DNA from: Campylobacter concisus
GTDB lineage: Bacteria; Campylobacterota; Campylobacteria; Campylobacterales; Campylobacteraceae
Direction of reading: 5' to 3'
NCBI RefSeq assembly: GCF_003049735.1
Contig: NZ_PIRM01000005.1
Span: 1 to 64,000, forward strand
DNA: 64,000 bases
The notes beneath the pieces were generated by a model that did not search any database, was not told the DNA's origin, and saw nothing but the letters and a program-made list of their open reading frames with translations. Made by a program: the position numbers and the translations under genes. This document shows positions 54,288-62,986 of this stretch, piece by piece. Each line of letters opens with the position of its first letter. Position 1 is the stretch's first letter.

Positions 54288-54854
54288 GTGTCAGAGCAAA
54301 TTTTTAATAAGATCTATGAGCTTCTTAGCAAGAATGAAGCTAAATTTAAAGTTCTAAATCATGAGAGTGCGACCACTTCAGAAGAGGTGGCAAAACTTAG
54401 GGGAACAAAGATGAGCCAAGGTGCAAAGGCTCTAGTTTGCTCTATAAAAGGGGTAGATGAGGAGAAATTTAGGAAAATTTTTAAAGATGAAAATGTGCTA
54501 AATGATTATTTGCTAAGTGATGAAAAGCCAGCGATGAAGGCTGGTAAAATTTATATTTTGGCTATTTTGCCAGCCGATATGCAAGCAAATCTTGATAGCT
54601 TGACACAAAAATTTGACGGCAAAAGGGCAAGCCTAGCTAGTCCAGATGAAGTTTTGGCATTGACAGATTGTGTTTTTGGTTCAGTGCCGCCATTTAGCTT
54701 TCATAAAAATTTACACATTGTAGTTGATGAAAGGTTGCTACAAAGAAACGATGAGATCGCATTTAATGCGGGACTACTTGATAGATCGATCATTTTAAAT
54801 ACAAAAGATTATACAAAGATAGTACGGCCAACGCTAATAAATTTTGCAGAATAA
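54288..54854 (+). CDS. YbaK/EbsC-type aminoacyl-tRNA deacylase
   Basis: A 188-aa protein with the YbaK fold: FKVLNHESATTSEEVAKLRGT, SQGAKALVCSI (conserved K), LASPDEVLALTDCVFGSVPPFSF and DERLLQRNDEIAFNAGLLDRSIIL. Such proteins hydrolyse mischarged tRNA (Cys- or Ala-tRNA(Pro) type). Start is GTG with AAAGGA upstream. It is longer than YbaK (159 aa) and resembles the phenylalanyl/prolyl editing relatives. Ends at a good terminator. Confidence 0.85.
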   Translation: MSEQIFNKIYELLSKNEAKFKVLNHESATTSEEVAKLRGTKMSQGAKALVCSIKGVDEEKFRKIFKDENVLNDYLLSDEKPAMKAGKIYILAILPADMQANLDSLTQKFDGKRASLASPDEVLALTDCVFGSVPPFSFHKNLHIVVDERLLQRNDEIAFNAGLLDRSIILNTKDYTKIVRPTLINFAE

Positions 54855-54856
54855 AA

Positions 54857-54884
54857 AGTGCTAGGCTAACCACTTCCTAGCACT
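54857..54884 (+). terminator. Terminator of the YbaK-type gene
   Basis: A 9-bp perfect stem AGTGCTAGG/CCTAGCACT with a 10-nt loop, 2 bases after the stop. Confidence 0.75.
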
Positions 54885-55203
54885 AAATATTGTCGGGAGA
54901 AAAATGAATTTAAATAATGCAAAGACGAGAAATTGCTAAATTCATTTCAAGAACAAATATTATCAGGCATAATCTTAAAATATAATAAATTATATAAACA
55001 AAAAGCTTTAAATTTAGGGATTTATATATTTAAATATAAATATATATATTTTATAAATAAATTTATAGATCAAAGCTTGTGGATTTAAAAAGAATTTATA
55101 AAAATTTGCTTAGTAAATATTAAGTTTAGCTTAAAGCCCATTTAGATAAAATCCTTAATCGTTCTTTTATCGTAAAAAAGACAATTTGATATAAGGAAAA
55201 ACA
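54885..55203. other. Gene-free AT-rich region before thrS
   Basis: No coding signs. It contains a very AT-rich core (about 54,960-55,080) and a TAGATAAAAT box at 55,143-55,152 that may drive thrS-infC about 50 bases downstream. No T-box-like structure is apparent. Confidence 0.4.
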
Positions 55204-57024
55204 ATGAGCGATATCATCGCATACAAACTAAATGGCGAAATAGTCGATACTCAAAGTATCGCAGGGCGTGAGAGTAGTGCTGAGCCTATCTATTTTGACA
55301 ACTCAAAAGAGGCACTACACGTTATCAGACACTCCTGTGCGCACCTCATGGCACAAGCTATCAAATCACTCTATCCAAAGGCGAAATTCTTTGTCGGACC
55401 AAACGTAGAAGATGGATTTTATTATGATTTTAGAGTTGATGATGAGGGCACGAAGCTAGGCGAAAGCGATCTAGCAGCGATCGAAGAAAAAATGAAAGAG
55501 CTTGCTGAGAAGAAAATTGATATCATCAAAACCTGCTCAACCAAAGCTAATATGAGCGATAAATTTAAAGATGACGACCTAAAGCAAGAGGTCTTAAAAA
55601 GAATTCCAGATGGTGAAGTGAGCAGCTATTCGCAAGGCGATTTTGAGGATCTTTGCCGTGGACCACACGTACCAAATACTAAATTTTTAAAATTTTTCAA
55701 GCTTACACGCGTGGCTGGAGCTTATCTTGGCGGCGATGAGAGCCGTGAGATGCTAACTAGAATTTATGGCACAGCATATGCAGACAAAGAGAGCCTAAAA
55801 GAGCACATCCGTATCATCGAAGAGGCCAAAAAGCGTGACCATAGAAAACTTGGTACAGAGATGAAGCTGTTTACTTTTGATGAAGAAGTGGGTGGCGGCT
55901 TGCCGATCTGGTTACCAAATGGTGGACGCTTGCGCTCGAAGTTAGAGCAAATTTTATATAAAGCCCACCGCGACCGTGGCTATGAGCCAGTGCGAGGTCC
56001 TGAGCTTTTAAAGGCTGATGTTTGGAGAAGAAGCGGTCACTACGCAAACTACAAAGAAAATATGTACTTTACGACGATCGACGAGACAGAGTATGGCATC
56101 AAGCCGATGAACTGCGTTGGTCACATCAAAGTTTATCAAAGTGATATCAGGTCTTACCGCGATCTACCGCTTAAATTTTTCGAATACGGCGTAGTGCATC
56201 GCCATGAAAAAAGCGGTGTGCTTCACGGGCTTTTCAGAGTGCGCGAATTTGCCCAGGACGACTCGCACATCTTTTGTATGCCAAGCCAAATCAAAGAAAA
56301 TATCCTAGAAATTTTAAAATTTGCCGGCAAAATAATGGAAAATTTTGGCTTCCACTACGAGATGGAAATTTCAACCAAGCCTGCAAAAGCGATCGGCGGA
56401 GATGAAATTTGGGAAACGGCGACCAAAGCGCTAAAAGAAGCTCTTGATGAAAATGGCTTTAAATACGGTATCGATGAGGGCGGTGGCGCATTCTACGGTC
56501 CAAAAATCGACATTAAGATCACTGATGCGCTTAAGAGAAAGTGGCAGTGCGGCACGATACAAGTTGATTTTAACTTGCCAGAGCGCTTTGATCTAGGATA
56601 CATCGATGCAAACAACGAAAGACAACGCCCCGTAATGCTTCACAGAGCACTGCTTGGCAGTTTTGAGAGATTCATAGGAATTTTACTTGAGCACACTGCT
56701 GGTGAGCTACCATTTTTTATCGCTCCTACGCAAGTCGTCATTGTACCTATTAGCGACGCACATTTAGACTACGCAAAAGAAATTTCACGCGAGCTAAGAA
56801 AGATCAATATCGATAGCGAGATTGCAAGTAAAAATGAGAGTTTAAATAAAAGAATAAGAACGGCTGAAAAACAAAGGGTGCCTATGATAGTCGTGCTAGG
56901 TGACAACGAAGTAGCGAACAAGAGCGTTGCGCTACGCGACAGACAGGCTAGGACGCAGAGCGATATGAGCTTGGCGGAATTTATAAATTTAACGAAGGAG
57001 AAACTTAGTGAGGTACATTTTTGA
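55204..57024 (+). CDS. thrS: Threonyl-tRNA synthetase
   Basis: A 606-aa class II synthetase with a reduced N-terminal part (the E. coli enzyme has 642 aa). The editing domain carries [10 protein letters not shown] (HxxxH), class II motif 2 is [13 protein letters not shown], the zinc cysteine lies in KPMNCVGH and the anticodon domain begins about 500 ([14 protein letters not shown]). The stop overlaps the infC start. Confidence 0.96.
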   Translation: MSDIIAYKLNGEIVDTQSIAGRESSAEPIYFDNSKEALHVIRHSCAHLMAQAIKSLYPKAKFFVGPNVEDGFYYDFRVDDEGTKLGESDLAAIEEKMKELAEKKIDIIKTCSTKANMSDKFKDDDLKQEVLKRIPDGEVSSYSQGDFEDLCRGPHVPNTKFLKFFKLTRVAGAYLGGDESREMLTRIYGTAYADKESLKEHIRIIEEAKKRDHRKLGTEMKLFTFDEEVGGGLPIWLPNGGRLRSKLEQILYKAHRDRGYEPVRGPELLKADVWRRSGHYANYKENMYFTTIDETEYGIKPMNCVGHIKVYQSDIRSYRDLPLKFFEYGVVHRHEKSGVLHGLFRVREFAQDDSHIFCMPSQIKENILEILKFAGKIMENFGFHYEMEISTKPAKAIGGDEIWETATKALKEALDENGFKYGIDEGGGAFYGPKIDIKITDALKRKWQCGTIQVDFNLPERFDLGYIDANNERQRPVMLHRALLGSFERFIGILLEHTAGELPFFIAPTQVVIVPISDAHLDYAKEISRELRKINIDSEIASKNESLNKRIRTAEKQRVPMIVVLGDNEVANKSVALRDRQARTQSDMSLAEFINLTKEKLSEVHF

Positions 57025-57539
57025 GTAAGGAAAATGAAGTATTGCTCAATGAGGACATAAGGGCGAGAGAGGTAAGATGTGTAGGGGATGATGGCACGGC
57101 ATACGGTGTCATCTCAAGAGAAGAGGCTTTAGAGATCTCAAATAAGCTTGGGCTTGATCTAGTGCTTATAGCGCCAGATGCGAAGCCGCCAGTTTGCAAA
57201 ATAATGGACTATGGTAAATTCCGTTATCAGCAAGAGAAAAAGCAAAAAGAGGCCAAGAAAAAGCAAAAAACCATCGAGATAAAAGAGATAAAACTCTCTG
57301 TCAAGATCGCCCAAAACGATATAAACTACAAGGTTAAACACGCAAGCGAGTTTTTGCAAGATGGCAAACACGTTAAATTTCGTGTATTTTTAAAGGGTCG
57401 CGAGATGAGCACTCCAGAAGCTGGCGTAGCTATGCTTGAGAAGGTCTGGGAAATGATAAAAAATGAAGCTGATCGCGATAAAGAACCTATGATAGAAGGT
57501 CGTTATGTAAATATGCTTGTAACTCCAAAAAAGGGTTAA
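57021..57539 (+). CDS. infC: Translation initiation factor IF-3
   Basis: A 172-aa protein: [23 protein letters not shown]-domain, a lysine-rich linker ([19 protein letters not shown]) and the C-domain [12 protein letters not shown]. The start codon is TTG in a TTGA overlap with thrS, so translation is coupled to ThrRS. IF-3 itself scrutinises start codons, and unusual infC starts are linked to autoregulation elsewhere (AUU in E. coli). Confidence 0.95.
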   Translation: MSKENEVLLNEDIRAREVRCVGDDGTAYGVISREEALEISNKLGLDLVLIAPDAKPPVCKIMDYGKFRYQQEKKQKEAKKKQKTIEIKEIKLSVKIAQNDINYKVKHASEFLQDGKHVKFRVFLKGREMSTPEAGVAMLEKVWEMIKNEADRDKEPMIEGRYVNMLVTPKKG

Positions 57540-57546
57540 ATTCTCA

Positions 57547-57574
57547 CAAAGAGCAGGCTAGGGCTTGCTCTTTG
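57547..57574 (+). terminator. Terminator of thrS-infC
   Basis: A 9-bp stem CAAAGAGCA/TGCTCTTTG with a 10-nt loop, 7 bases after the infC stop, then TTACATTAAATTTTTAA. Confidence 0.75.
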
Positions 57575-58252
57575 TTACATTAAATTTTTAATACAAAAAC
57601 TTATAAATAATTATTTTCCAAAAATCCTATCATTTTTATATGTGTTAAATTTATGCAAAGGCGTTTGCAGGGTTGATATACCTTATGGTTAAATTTGATA
57701 GGCAAAATTTGGATGTGGTTTAAATTTAGTAAATTTTGGTCTTTACTTGCTGGAATTTACCCGCTTTGTTATCGCTCGTATGGATGTTGTGCTGAAAATA
57801 TTTCTTGTGAGCTTACAAAATTTGAGTGCTTGCGTGAGTATTTTTAAGCTAAATTTTGCCTAATATCTAGCTAAATTTGGTAATGGGATATCGCTTTAAT
57901 AATACTTTTTACAAAAAGCTTTGACTACTCTTGGTTTTATGTGGCGACCAAATTTGACGAGAAATTTGATTGTTCGTGGATTAAATGGAGCAAATTTTAA
58001 TTTTTGCTTACTAGAATTTGCTTCATCCTTTTTCTGCCAACCATTACATGGGTACTTTGCTGAAATTCGACTAGGCAAGAGCTCACCTGAAAGAGTAAAT
58101 TTGATAACTTCTTTTGAGTTGTAAATTCATGGTACCTGTGCGAGTGTTATAAGCTAAATTTCGCCTAGTAGCTGTATAAATTTGCTAAAAAATTCGCTTG
58201 TTTGTAGCTTAAATTTATAAAAGAGAATTTAGACTAGGTGAGCATAAATTTA
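57575..58252. other. Gene-free region with one decayed minus-strand fragment
   Basis: No intact gene. Minus-strand positions about 58,115-57,897 code a stretch including SKEVIKFTLSGELLPSRIS and YPCNGWQKKDEANSSKQK, ending in a stop but without a proper start. I do not recognise it; it looks like the tail of a lost gene. The region is studded with AAATTT-type motifs common in this genome. Confidence 0.35.
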
Positions 58253-58560
58253 CTAAATTTTATAAGCTATTTCTTGGTAAAAATCAAATGTCCTATAATC
58301 TACTTGGATAAAATTTAGTGTTTGCTCATTCTCTGTCAGGACTTCTTCATTTTGCCTTGCTATATCGATGCCAGCTAACACTATAAAAATTTCTCGATCG
58401 CAACGCGCCCGCTACAAATTTCTTCATCTTTAAACAGCCACACATAAACATACCACTCGTGCAATCAAGCAAAAGTATCCATGGCAAAAACTTTCAAATT
58501 TGTTGCACAAACCTCGCGACTCCACCATTTGCTACCACGCCAGCTTTTTTGACAAAATTT
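58253..58560 (-). pseudogene. Decayed copy of a SUKH (SMI1/KNR4) family gene
   Basis: The minus strand aligns by eye with the last half of the intact SUKH gene at 60,396-60,983. Shared stretches are TTGCTTGATTGCACGAGTGG, GGCATCGATATAGCAAGGC-like sequence and the ending CAAGAAATAGCTTAT...ATTTAG against CAAGAGATGGCATAT...ATTTAG. A deletion near 58,480 relative to the intact copy and other changes break the frame, and the 5' half is missing or unrecognisable. It is a former paralogue. Confidence 0.75.
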
Positions 58561-58783
58561 CTATTAAATGCTCTAAAAATAGTAATCTGCTCGCCACCTT
58601 AGTATCAATATTTTAAATTTAGGCGAGCTTCAAATCCACATCTATCACACCACCACGAATTTGTCAAAACGAACGCTGTATAAAATACTTCAAACTAGCG
58701 TAAATTTGATAGTTTGTCAGTAAAATTTGCTATACAAAAGGCAAACTATCTTTTAGCTAAAAACCCAAACTTATTTCATATTG

Positions 58784-58814
58784 ATTTACGTCCAAATTTA
58801 GCTTGGACGTAAAT
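58784..58814 (-). terminator. Stem-loop after gdhA
   Basis: A 12-bp perfect stem ATTTACGTCCAA/TTGGACGTAAAT with a 7-nt loop, 27 bases beyond the gdhA stop on the minus strand. Confidence 0.65.
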
Positions 58815-58840
58815 TTATAGAGCAAGAGCTAAAATCAGCC

Positions 58841-60199
58841 CTATACATATCCCTGATCTATCATCGCATCAGCCACTTTTCTAAAGCCCGCGATATTTGA
58901 GCCAAGTACCAGATTTCCCTCGTCGCCAAACTCCTTGCTAGTCTCGTAACTAAGCTCAAAGATATGATTCATTATACCGTGCAGCCTATGATCTACCTTT
59001 TCAAAGCTCCACGCGGTCATGCCGGCGTTTTGCATCATCTCAAGGCCCGACGTGCCCACGCCGCCTGCGTTTGCCGCCTTTGCCGGAGCGAAGTAAAAAT
59101 CCTTTTGCGCGAGCATGAAATTTATCGCATCAAGCGTGCTTGGCATATTTGCGCCCTCAGCCACGAAGCGACAGCCGTTAGCATAAAGCGTCTTGATATC
59201 GGCTAGGTGAAGCTCGTTTTGCGTCGCGCACGGAAATGCCCCGTCGCACGGCACGTCCCAGACGCCGTTTCTGCCCTCTTTGTACTCGCTTACGCTTACG
59301 TATTTTGCGTTCGGTCTAAATTTGACGTATTCGCTAAGGCGCGCGCGTTTGACTTCTTTTAGCTCTTTAAGCACCGCTAGATCGATGCCCTCTGCGTCGT
59401 AAACGTATCCGTTTGAATCAGAAACCGTGATAGGTAGCGCGCCTACTTGATAGAGCTTTTCTACCGTGTATATGGCGACGTTTCCGCTACCGCTTATGCT
59501 GCACTTTTTGCCCTCGAGGCCAAGGCCCGCTTTTTGTAGCATATTTTGCGTAAAATAGACCAGTCCGTATCCGGTCGCCTCCGTGCGCGCTAGGCTGCCG
59601 CCCCAGTTTAGCCCCTTGCCCGTTAGTATCCCGTCAAATCTGCCCGTGAGTTTTTTATACTGCCCAAACATATAGCCGATCTCGCGCGCCCCCACGCCGA
59701 TATCGCCTGCCGGTACGTCTACGGTGTTGCCGATGTGGCGGTATAGCTCGCTCATAAACGCTTGGCAAAAGCGCATTATCTCGCCCTCGCTCTTGCCTTT
59801 TGGATCAAAGGTGCTGCCGCCTTTTGCGCCGCCTATATTTACGCCCGTGAGCGAGTTTTTAAAAATTTGCTCAAATCCTAGAAATTTTAGCACTCCAAGA
59901 TCAACACTAGGATGCAGTCTGATGCCGCCTTTATAGGGGCCCACGGCTGAGTTAAACTGTACGCGGTAGCCGTTATTTACCTGCGGTCTACCGTCGTCGC
60001 CCGTGTACGTGACGCGAAAGATCACAGTTCGTTCTGGTATCACGATACGCTCTAGGATCGCGTGTTTTTGGTACTTGCTCTCTCTTTTTATAAGCGGCTC
60101 GAGGCTGTTTAGCACCTCGGTCGCAGCCTGGACAAAGACGCCTTGACCCGGATTGGTCTTTTTTATCCACTCCATCGTTTTTTCGATGTACTCGCTCAT
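58841..60199 (-). CDS. gdhA: NADP-type glutamate dehydrogenase
   Basis: A 452-aa hexameric-type enzyme making glutamate from 2-oxoglutarate and ammonia. Motifs are YRVQFNSAVGPYKGGIRLHPSV (substrate), KFLGFEQIFKNSLTG with GGAKGGSTFDP, VDVPAGDIGVGAREIGYMFGQYK and the Rossmann segment SISGSGNVAIYTVEKL. GC content and codon choice (many GCC, CGC, CCG) differ strongly from both sides, which suggests recent entry from a more GC-rich relative. It sits between a decayed and an intact SUKH gene. Confidence 0.96.
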   Translation of the reverse strand: MSEYIEKTMEWIKKTNPGQGVFVQAATEVLNSLEPLIKRESKYQKHAILERIVIPERTVIFRVTYTGDDGRPQVNNGYRVQFNSAVGPYKGGIRLHPSVDLGVLKFLGFEQIFKNSLTGVNIGGAKGGSTFDPKGKSEGEIMRFCQAFMSELYRHIGNTVDVPAGDIGVGAREIGYMFGQYKKLTGRFDGILTGKGLNWGGSLARTEATGYGLVYFTQNMLQKAGLGLEGKKCSISGSGNVAIYTVEKLYQVGALPITVSDSNGYVYDAEGIDLAVLKELKEVKRARLSEYVKFRPNAKYVSVSEYKEGRNGVWDVPCDGAFPCATQNELHLADIKTLYANGCRFVAEGANMPSTLDAINFMLAQKDFYFAPAKAANAGGVGTSGLEMMQNAGMTAWSFEKVDHRLHGIMNHIFELSYETSKEFGDEGNLVLGSNIAGFRKVADAMIDQGYV

Positions 60200-60395
60200 T
60201 TTGGCTCCTATTCGTCAAATTTTCGTAGTTGAATATTAACTCTCCTAGAAAAAATTTTTATTTAAATTTATTTTTATATTTTTATTTTAGGCGATGAGCG
60301 TTACATATCGAAACTAAATTTATAAAATGTGATTTTCGTTTCGATCACTAGGATAAATTTATAAAAGAGATTTTAAGCTAAGAAGCCTAATTTTG

Positions 60396-60983
60396 CTAAA
60401 TTTCATATGCCATCTCTTGCCAGAAAAGAGGTGCTTTATCATCTGCTTGGACAAATTTTAGGATTTGCTCGGTTGATGGCATAGCTTCATCATTTAGCCT
60501 TGCTATATCGATGCTAGCAAGCGCTATGAAAAATTTCTCAAAATCGCTTGCGACGCACCTGCTGCAAAGCTCCTTATCTCCAAGCAGCCATGCATAGACC
60601 GCGCCACTCGTGCAATCAAGCAAAAATATCCACGGATCACCCACGGCAAAAACTATCAAATTTAAAGGGCGAGCTTCACCTTGCCACCATTTGCCACCAA
60701 ACTCATCTATGCTATTTAGCCGTACTAGCTCACTCGCGTAGTCGCCTCTAGAGCCAAATTTGACATTGCAAATTTCAAAATTTCCAAGGTCAAATTTGCT
60801 TAAAAGCTTTGTAAATTTAGCTGGGAAATTTACGCCAAGAGCCTTTTCTACGTTTTTAAGTGTTTGTGCGGTGGCTTTAACATCATTTTGAAGCAAGAGT
60901 CTCATGCCAGTCATACCCTCTTGCTCTAGTGGCAAGAAAATTTGATCTAACTTTTGAGCGATCTGATTTAACTTTAAAAACAT
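60396..60983 (-). CDS. SMI1/KNR4 (SUKH) family protein
   Basis: A 195-aa cytosolic protein. The N-terminal helix is followed by the SUKH pattern: VEKALGVNFPAKFTKLLSKFDLG, then the sheet region LNLIVFAVGDPWIFLLDCTSGAVYAWLLGD, and a C-terminal helix. Many SUKH proteins are immunity partners of contact-dependent or polymorphic toxins. No toxin gene is visible here, so it may be an orphan immunity gene or have a housekeeping role. A decayed paralogue lies 1.8 kb away on the same strand. Confidence 0.75.
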   Translation of the reverse strand: MFLKLNQIAQKLDQIFLPLEQEGMTGMRLLLQNDVKATAQTLKNVEKALGVNFPAKFTKLLSKFDLGNFEICNVKFGSRGDYASELVRLNSIDEFGGKWWQGEARPLNLIVFAVGDPWIFLLDCTSGAVYAWLLGDKELCSRCVASDFEKFFIALASIDIARLNDEAMPSTEQILKFVQADDKAPLFWQEMAYEI

Positions 60984-61106
60984 ATCAGTCCTTTAATCTG
61001 CTAAATTTTGGCAAATTTTATCAAATTTATTTCAGCGCACTTTTAAATTTGACCCATTTGTCGCCAAATTTAGACCACGATCTTCATAAATTTGTATGAT
61101 ACTTCC

Positions 61107-61275
61107 ATAAAATCAAAGAGAATTTACCTTGTCTTGTTTCGTTTTTCTCTTTTGATTTTATAAAATTTCCATAAGCCCCTGCTTCATAAAAAAGTGTTTT
61201 ACACTGTTCTTAAGATTTAGGGCTTATGGGTTAATGTTTCGATTAAAAATCTTAGTGCTTGACACTGAATACAAG
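61107..61275 (+). ncRNA. Structured region upstream of the recombinase, candidate bridge RNA
   Basis: Nested inverted repeats: ATAAAATCAAAGAG (61107-61120) with CTCTTTTGATTTTAT (61147-61161), leaving a 26-nt loop. Then CCATAAGCCC (61169-61178) with GGGCTTATGG (61220-61229), a perfect 10-bp stem whose 41-nt loop holds AGTGT-TTT-ACACT. TAAGATTT (61211-61218) can also pair with AAATCTTA (61247-61254). IS110-group elements encode a bridge RNA with large guide loops just upstream of the recombinase. Guide-target pairing could not be tested because the element ends are not known. Confidence 0.4.
61193..61275 (+). repeat. Imperfect 22-bp direct repeat near the recombinase
   Basis: Two copies of about 22 bases, 61193-61214 and 61254-61275, share AGTG-TT-ACACTG and a final AAG. 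Each can form a small internal hairpin. The second copy contains TTGACA (61259-61264), a -35-like hexamer, with CATAAC 18 bases further on. Confidence 0.45.
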
Positions 61276-61314
61276 AAAGAAACATAACCTAAATTTTATT
61301 CAGGAGTATCAAAA

Positions 61315-62271
61315 ATGAAAAAAGCGTTTTTTTGTGGTGTTGATGTTTCTAAAGATAAAATCGACGTTTGTTTTTTAACTTCTATCACGAGTGAAAAAGC
61401 TAAATTTGAAACATTGCCTAATAACTATGAGCTTATCAAAGTTTATTTTGATAGTTTTAAAAATGATGAAATTTTAGTTGTTTTTGAAGCAACTTCAAAT
61501 TATCATTTGGCACTTCAAAAGGCTTTATCTGATTTAGGTATTAGATATTGTGTTACAAACCCCTATAAATCATCTTTATTTTTAAAACATCTTAGCACTA
61601 TAAAAACTGATACAAGCGATAGTTATGGCTTGGCTGTTTATGCTAGGACTTTTAAAAGCGAGATCGCGCCTGATAAGTATAATGCCGAGTATTTAGAGAT
61701 AAAAAGTTACAATTCAACCTTAAATTTGCTCCAAAAAATAAATACTCAACTTAAAAATTTTAAAAGCTCTCAAAAAACTTTAAATAATAAAGTAATTGAT
61801 GATGTTATCGCAAATCTTATAAAAGAGATTGCAAAACTTCAAGCTATGCTTCAAAAACTAGCTTTTGATCTTGTTAAAAAAGCTATTCCAGAAACCGAAG
61901 AGATCATTAAAGAAAATAAAGGTTTTGGCATTGATCTCGCTTTAAATTTATTTCCACAATTACACTTTAATAGGGATAAATCTGAAAAACAATTTATAAG
62001 CTTTATTGGTCTTAGTCCTAGAATTTTTCAAAGTGGTTCAAGCGTTCATAAAAGCCAAAAGATAAATAAAATGGGTAATTCTAATATAAGGCGTATTCTT
62101 TTTATGACTGCATTATGTGCAATTCGTTTTAACGCTAAATTTAAGTTACGCTATGAGCGTTTATTAGCTAACGGCAAAAAGAAGATGACTGCTATTGTTG
62201 CTGTTATGTGTGCGATAGTCCGTTATTTAAAAAGCTTATTCCCATTTAATCCAGAAATAAAGGCTATTTAA
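61315..62271 (+). CDS. IS110/Piv-family DEDD recombinase
   Basis: A 318-aa protein. The RuvC-like domain carries the four acidic residues D10 (GVDVSKD), E58 (VVFEATSNYH), D99 and D102 (IKTDTSDSYGLA). A helical linker spans about 125-195. The Transposase_20 domain (about 196-290) has SFIGLSPRIFQSGSSVHKSQKIN, with the serine region used for strand exchange, and MGNSNIRRILFMTAL. The downstream HTH gene starts on its stop codon (TAATG), so it belongs to the phage operon and is not a separate IS copy. RBS CAGGAG. Likely integrates or excises the element. Confidence 0.88.
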   Translation: MKKAFFCGVDVSKDKIDVCFLTSITSEKAKFETLPNNYELIKVYFDSFKNDEILVVFEATSNYHLALQKALSDLGIRYCVTNPYKSSLFLKHLSTIKTDTSDSYGLAVYARTFKSEIAPDKYNAEYLEIKSYNSTLNLLQKINTQLKNFKSSQKTLNNKVIDDVIANLIKEIAKLQAMLQKLAFDLVKKAIPETEEIIKENKGFGIDLALNLFPQLHFNRDKSEKQFISFIGLSPRIFQSGSSVHKSQKINKMGNSNIRRILFMTALCAIRFNAKFKLRYERLLANGKKKMTAIVAVMCAIVRYLKSLFPFNPEIKAI

Positions 62272-62474
62272 TGAAAAAAATTCATTATAAGCTAATCTTT
62301 TCAGTTCTTGAAATCCTATCATCTAAAAATTCTTTAACAAGGGCTGATATATGCGATCATTTAAAGATTAGCAAAGCTTATCTTTCTCAAATTATTAGTA
62401 ATAGATATTTAATAAAAAATCAAATTTTTTCAAAAAGGATAAAACAATGGCAAAAAATGCAACAGCTCCATTAA
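62271..62474 (+). CDS. Small helix-turn-helix protein
   Basis: 67 aa. Residues about 17-45 (NSLTRADICDHLKISKAYLSQIISNRYLI) read as a helix-turn-helix. A Cro/Rep-control type regulator is likely by position, comparable to the regulator before the replication genes in other filamentous phages. Its ATG overlaps the recombinase stop, and the next gene begins 28 bases before its own end. Confidence 0.6.
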   Translation: MKKIHYKLIFSVLEILSSKNSLTRADICDHLKISKAYLSQIISNRYLIKNQIFSKRIKQWQKMQQLH

Positions 62475-62902
62475 TGGACAGCACAAGCGAAAATCTTTAT
62501 AGAGAAATTTATCAATCTCTCAACCAAAATTTAGATTATTTCGAGCAAAAGATTAAAGTCTTAAAGACTAAAAAGATCGATGGTAAGCAAAAGCTAGATA
62601 AAGATAACAATCCCATTATAAACGAGTTTGGAGAGTTTGAAAAGTGGGATGATAGTTATATGATAACTTTTGTAGCTCTTAATAGTGGCGGAGAACATTC
62701 TACAAGAATAACACAAGAACAATATCTAGATTTAAAAGAAGATGAAGTATATATTGCTAGCGGTAAGATCGAATATAGGCTTTATAAGGACGCTTATAAT
62801 TCAACTCCAGTTATTGTTTTTAATAAATTTGTCCCTGCGATTGATAGTTTTGTCACAGCGATGCTAAAAATGGAAGCACTTAAAAATGGCTCGAATGCTT
62901 GA
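62447..62902 (+). CDS. Phage protein of unknown function (151 aa)
   Basis: An acidic to neutral 151-aa protein without a signal peptide or membrane helix. The middle has DSYMITFVALNSGGEHSTRITQEQY, and a beta-rich part (about 60-115) follows a charged helix. It occupies the place between regulator and replication initiator where a single-strand DNA-binding protein would fit, but I see no diagnostic motif. The start ATG has AAAAGGAT before it. Confidence 0.6.
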   Translation: MAKNATAPLMDSTSENLYREIYQSLNQNLDYFEQKIKVLKTKKIDGKQKLDKDNNPIINEFGEFEKWDDSYMITFVALNSGGEHSTRITQEQYLDLKEDEVYIASGKIEYRLYKDAYNSTPVIVFNKFVPAIDSFVTAMLKMEALKNGSNA

Positions 62903-62908
62903 AAAATA

Positions 62909-62954
62909 GGGGCTAAACCTTAGCCCCGTGCCTAGACTATCAGCAAGGTTAGGC
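62909..62954 (+). promoter_or_regulatory. Two hairpins before rep, terminator or replication origin candidate
   Basis: GGGGCTA-AACCT-TAGCCCC (62909-62927) is directly followed by GCCTA (62930-62934) paired with TAGGC (62950-62954). They lie in the 84-base gap between the 151-aa gene and the initiator gene. Filamentous phages often place nick-site hairpins near rep. No T-run follows the first hairpin, which speaks against a terminator. Confidence 0.4.
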
Positions 62955-62986
62955 GGGACAAGCTGGGTTTTATTAAAGGTTTAAAA

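Noticed and set aside
57921..58124. 67-codon plus-strand ORF in the gene-free region
   Set aside because: No RBS and no recognisable product; it is antisense to a better coding-like decayed frame.
61315..62271. Simple IS110 insertion sequence
   Set aside because: The recombinase gene is translationally coupled to the phage HTH gene, and no right IS end separates them.
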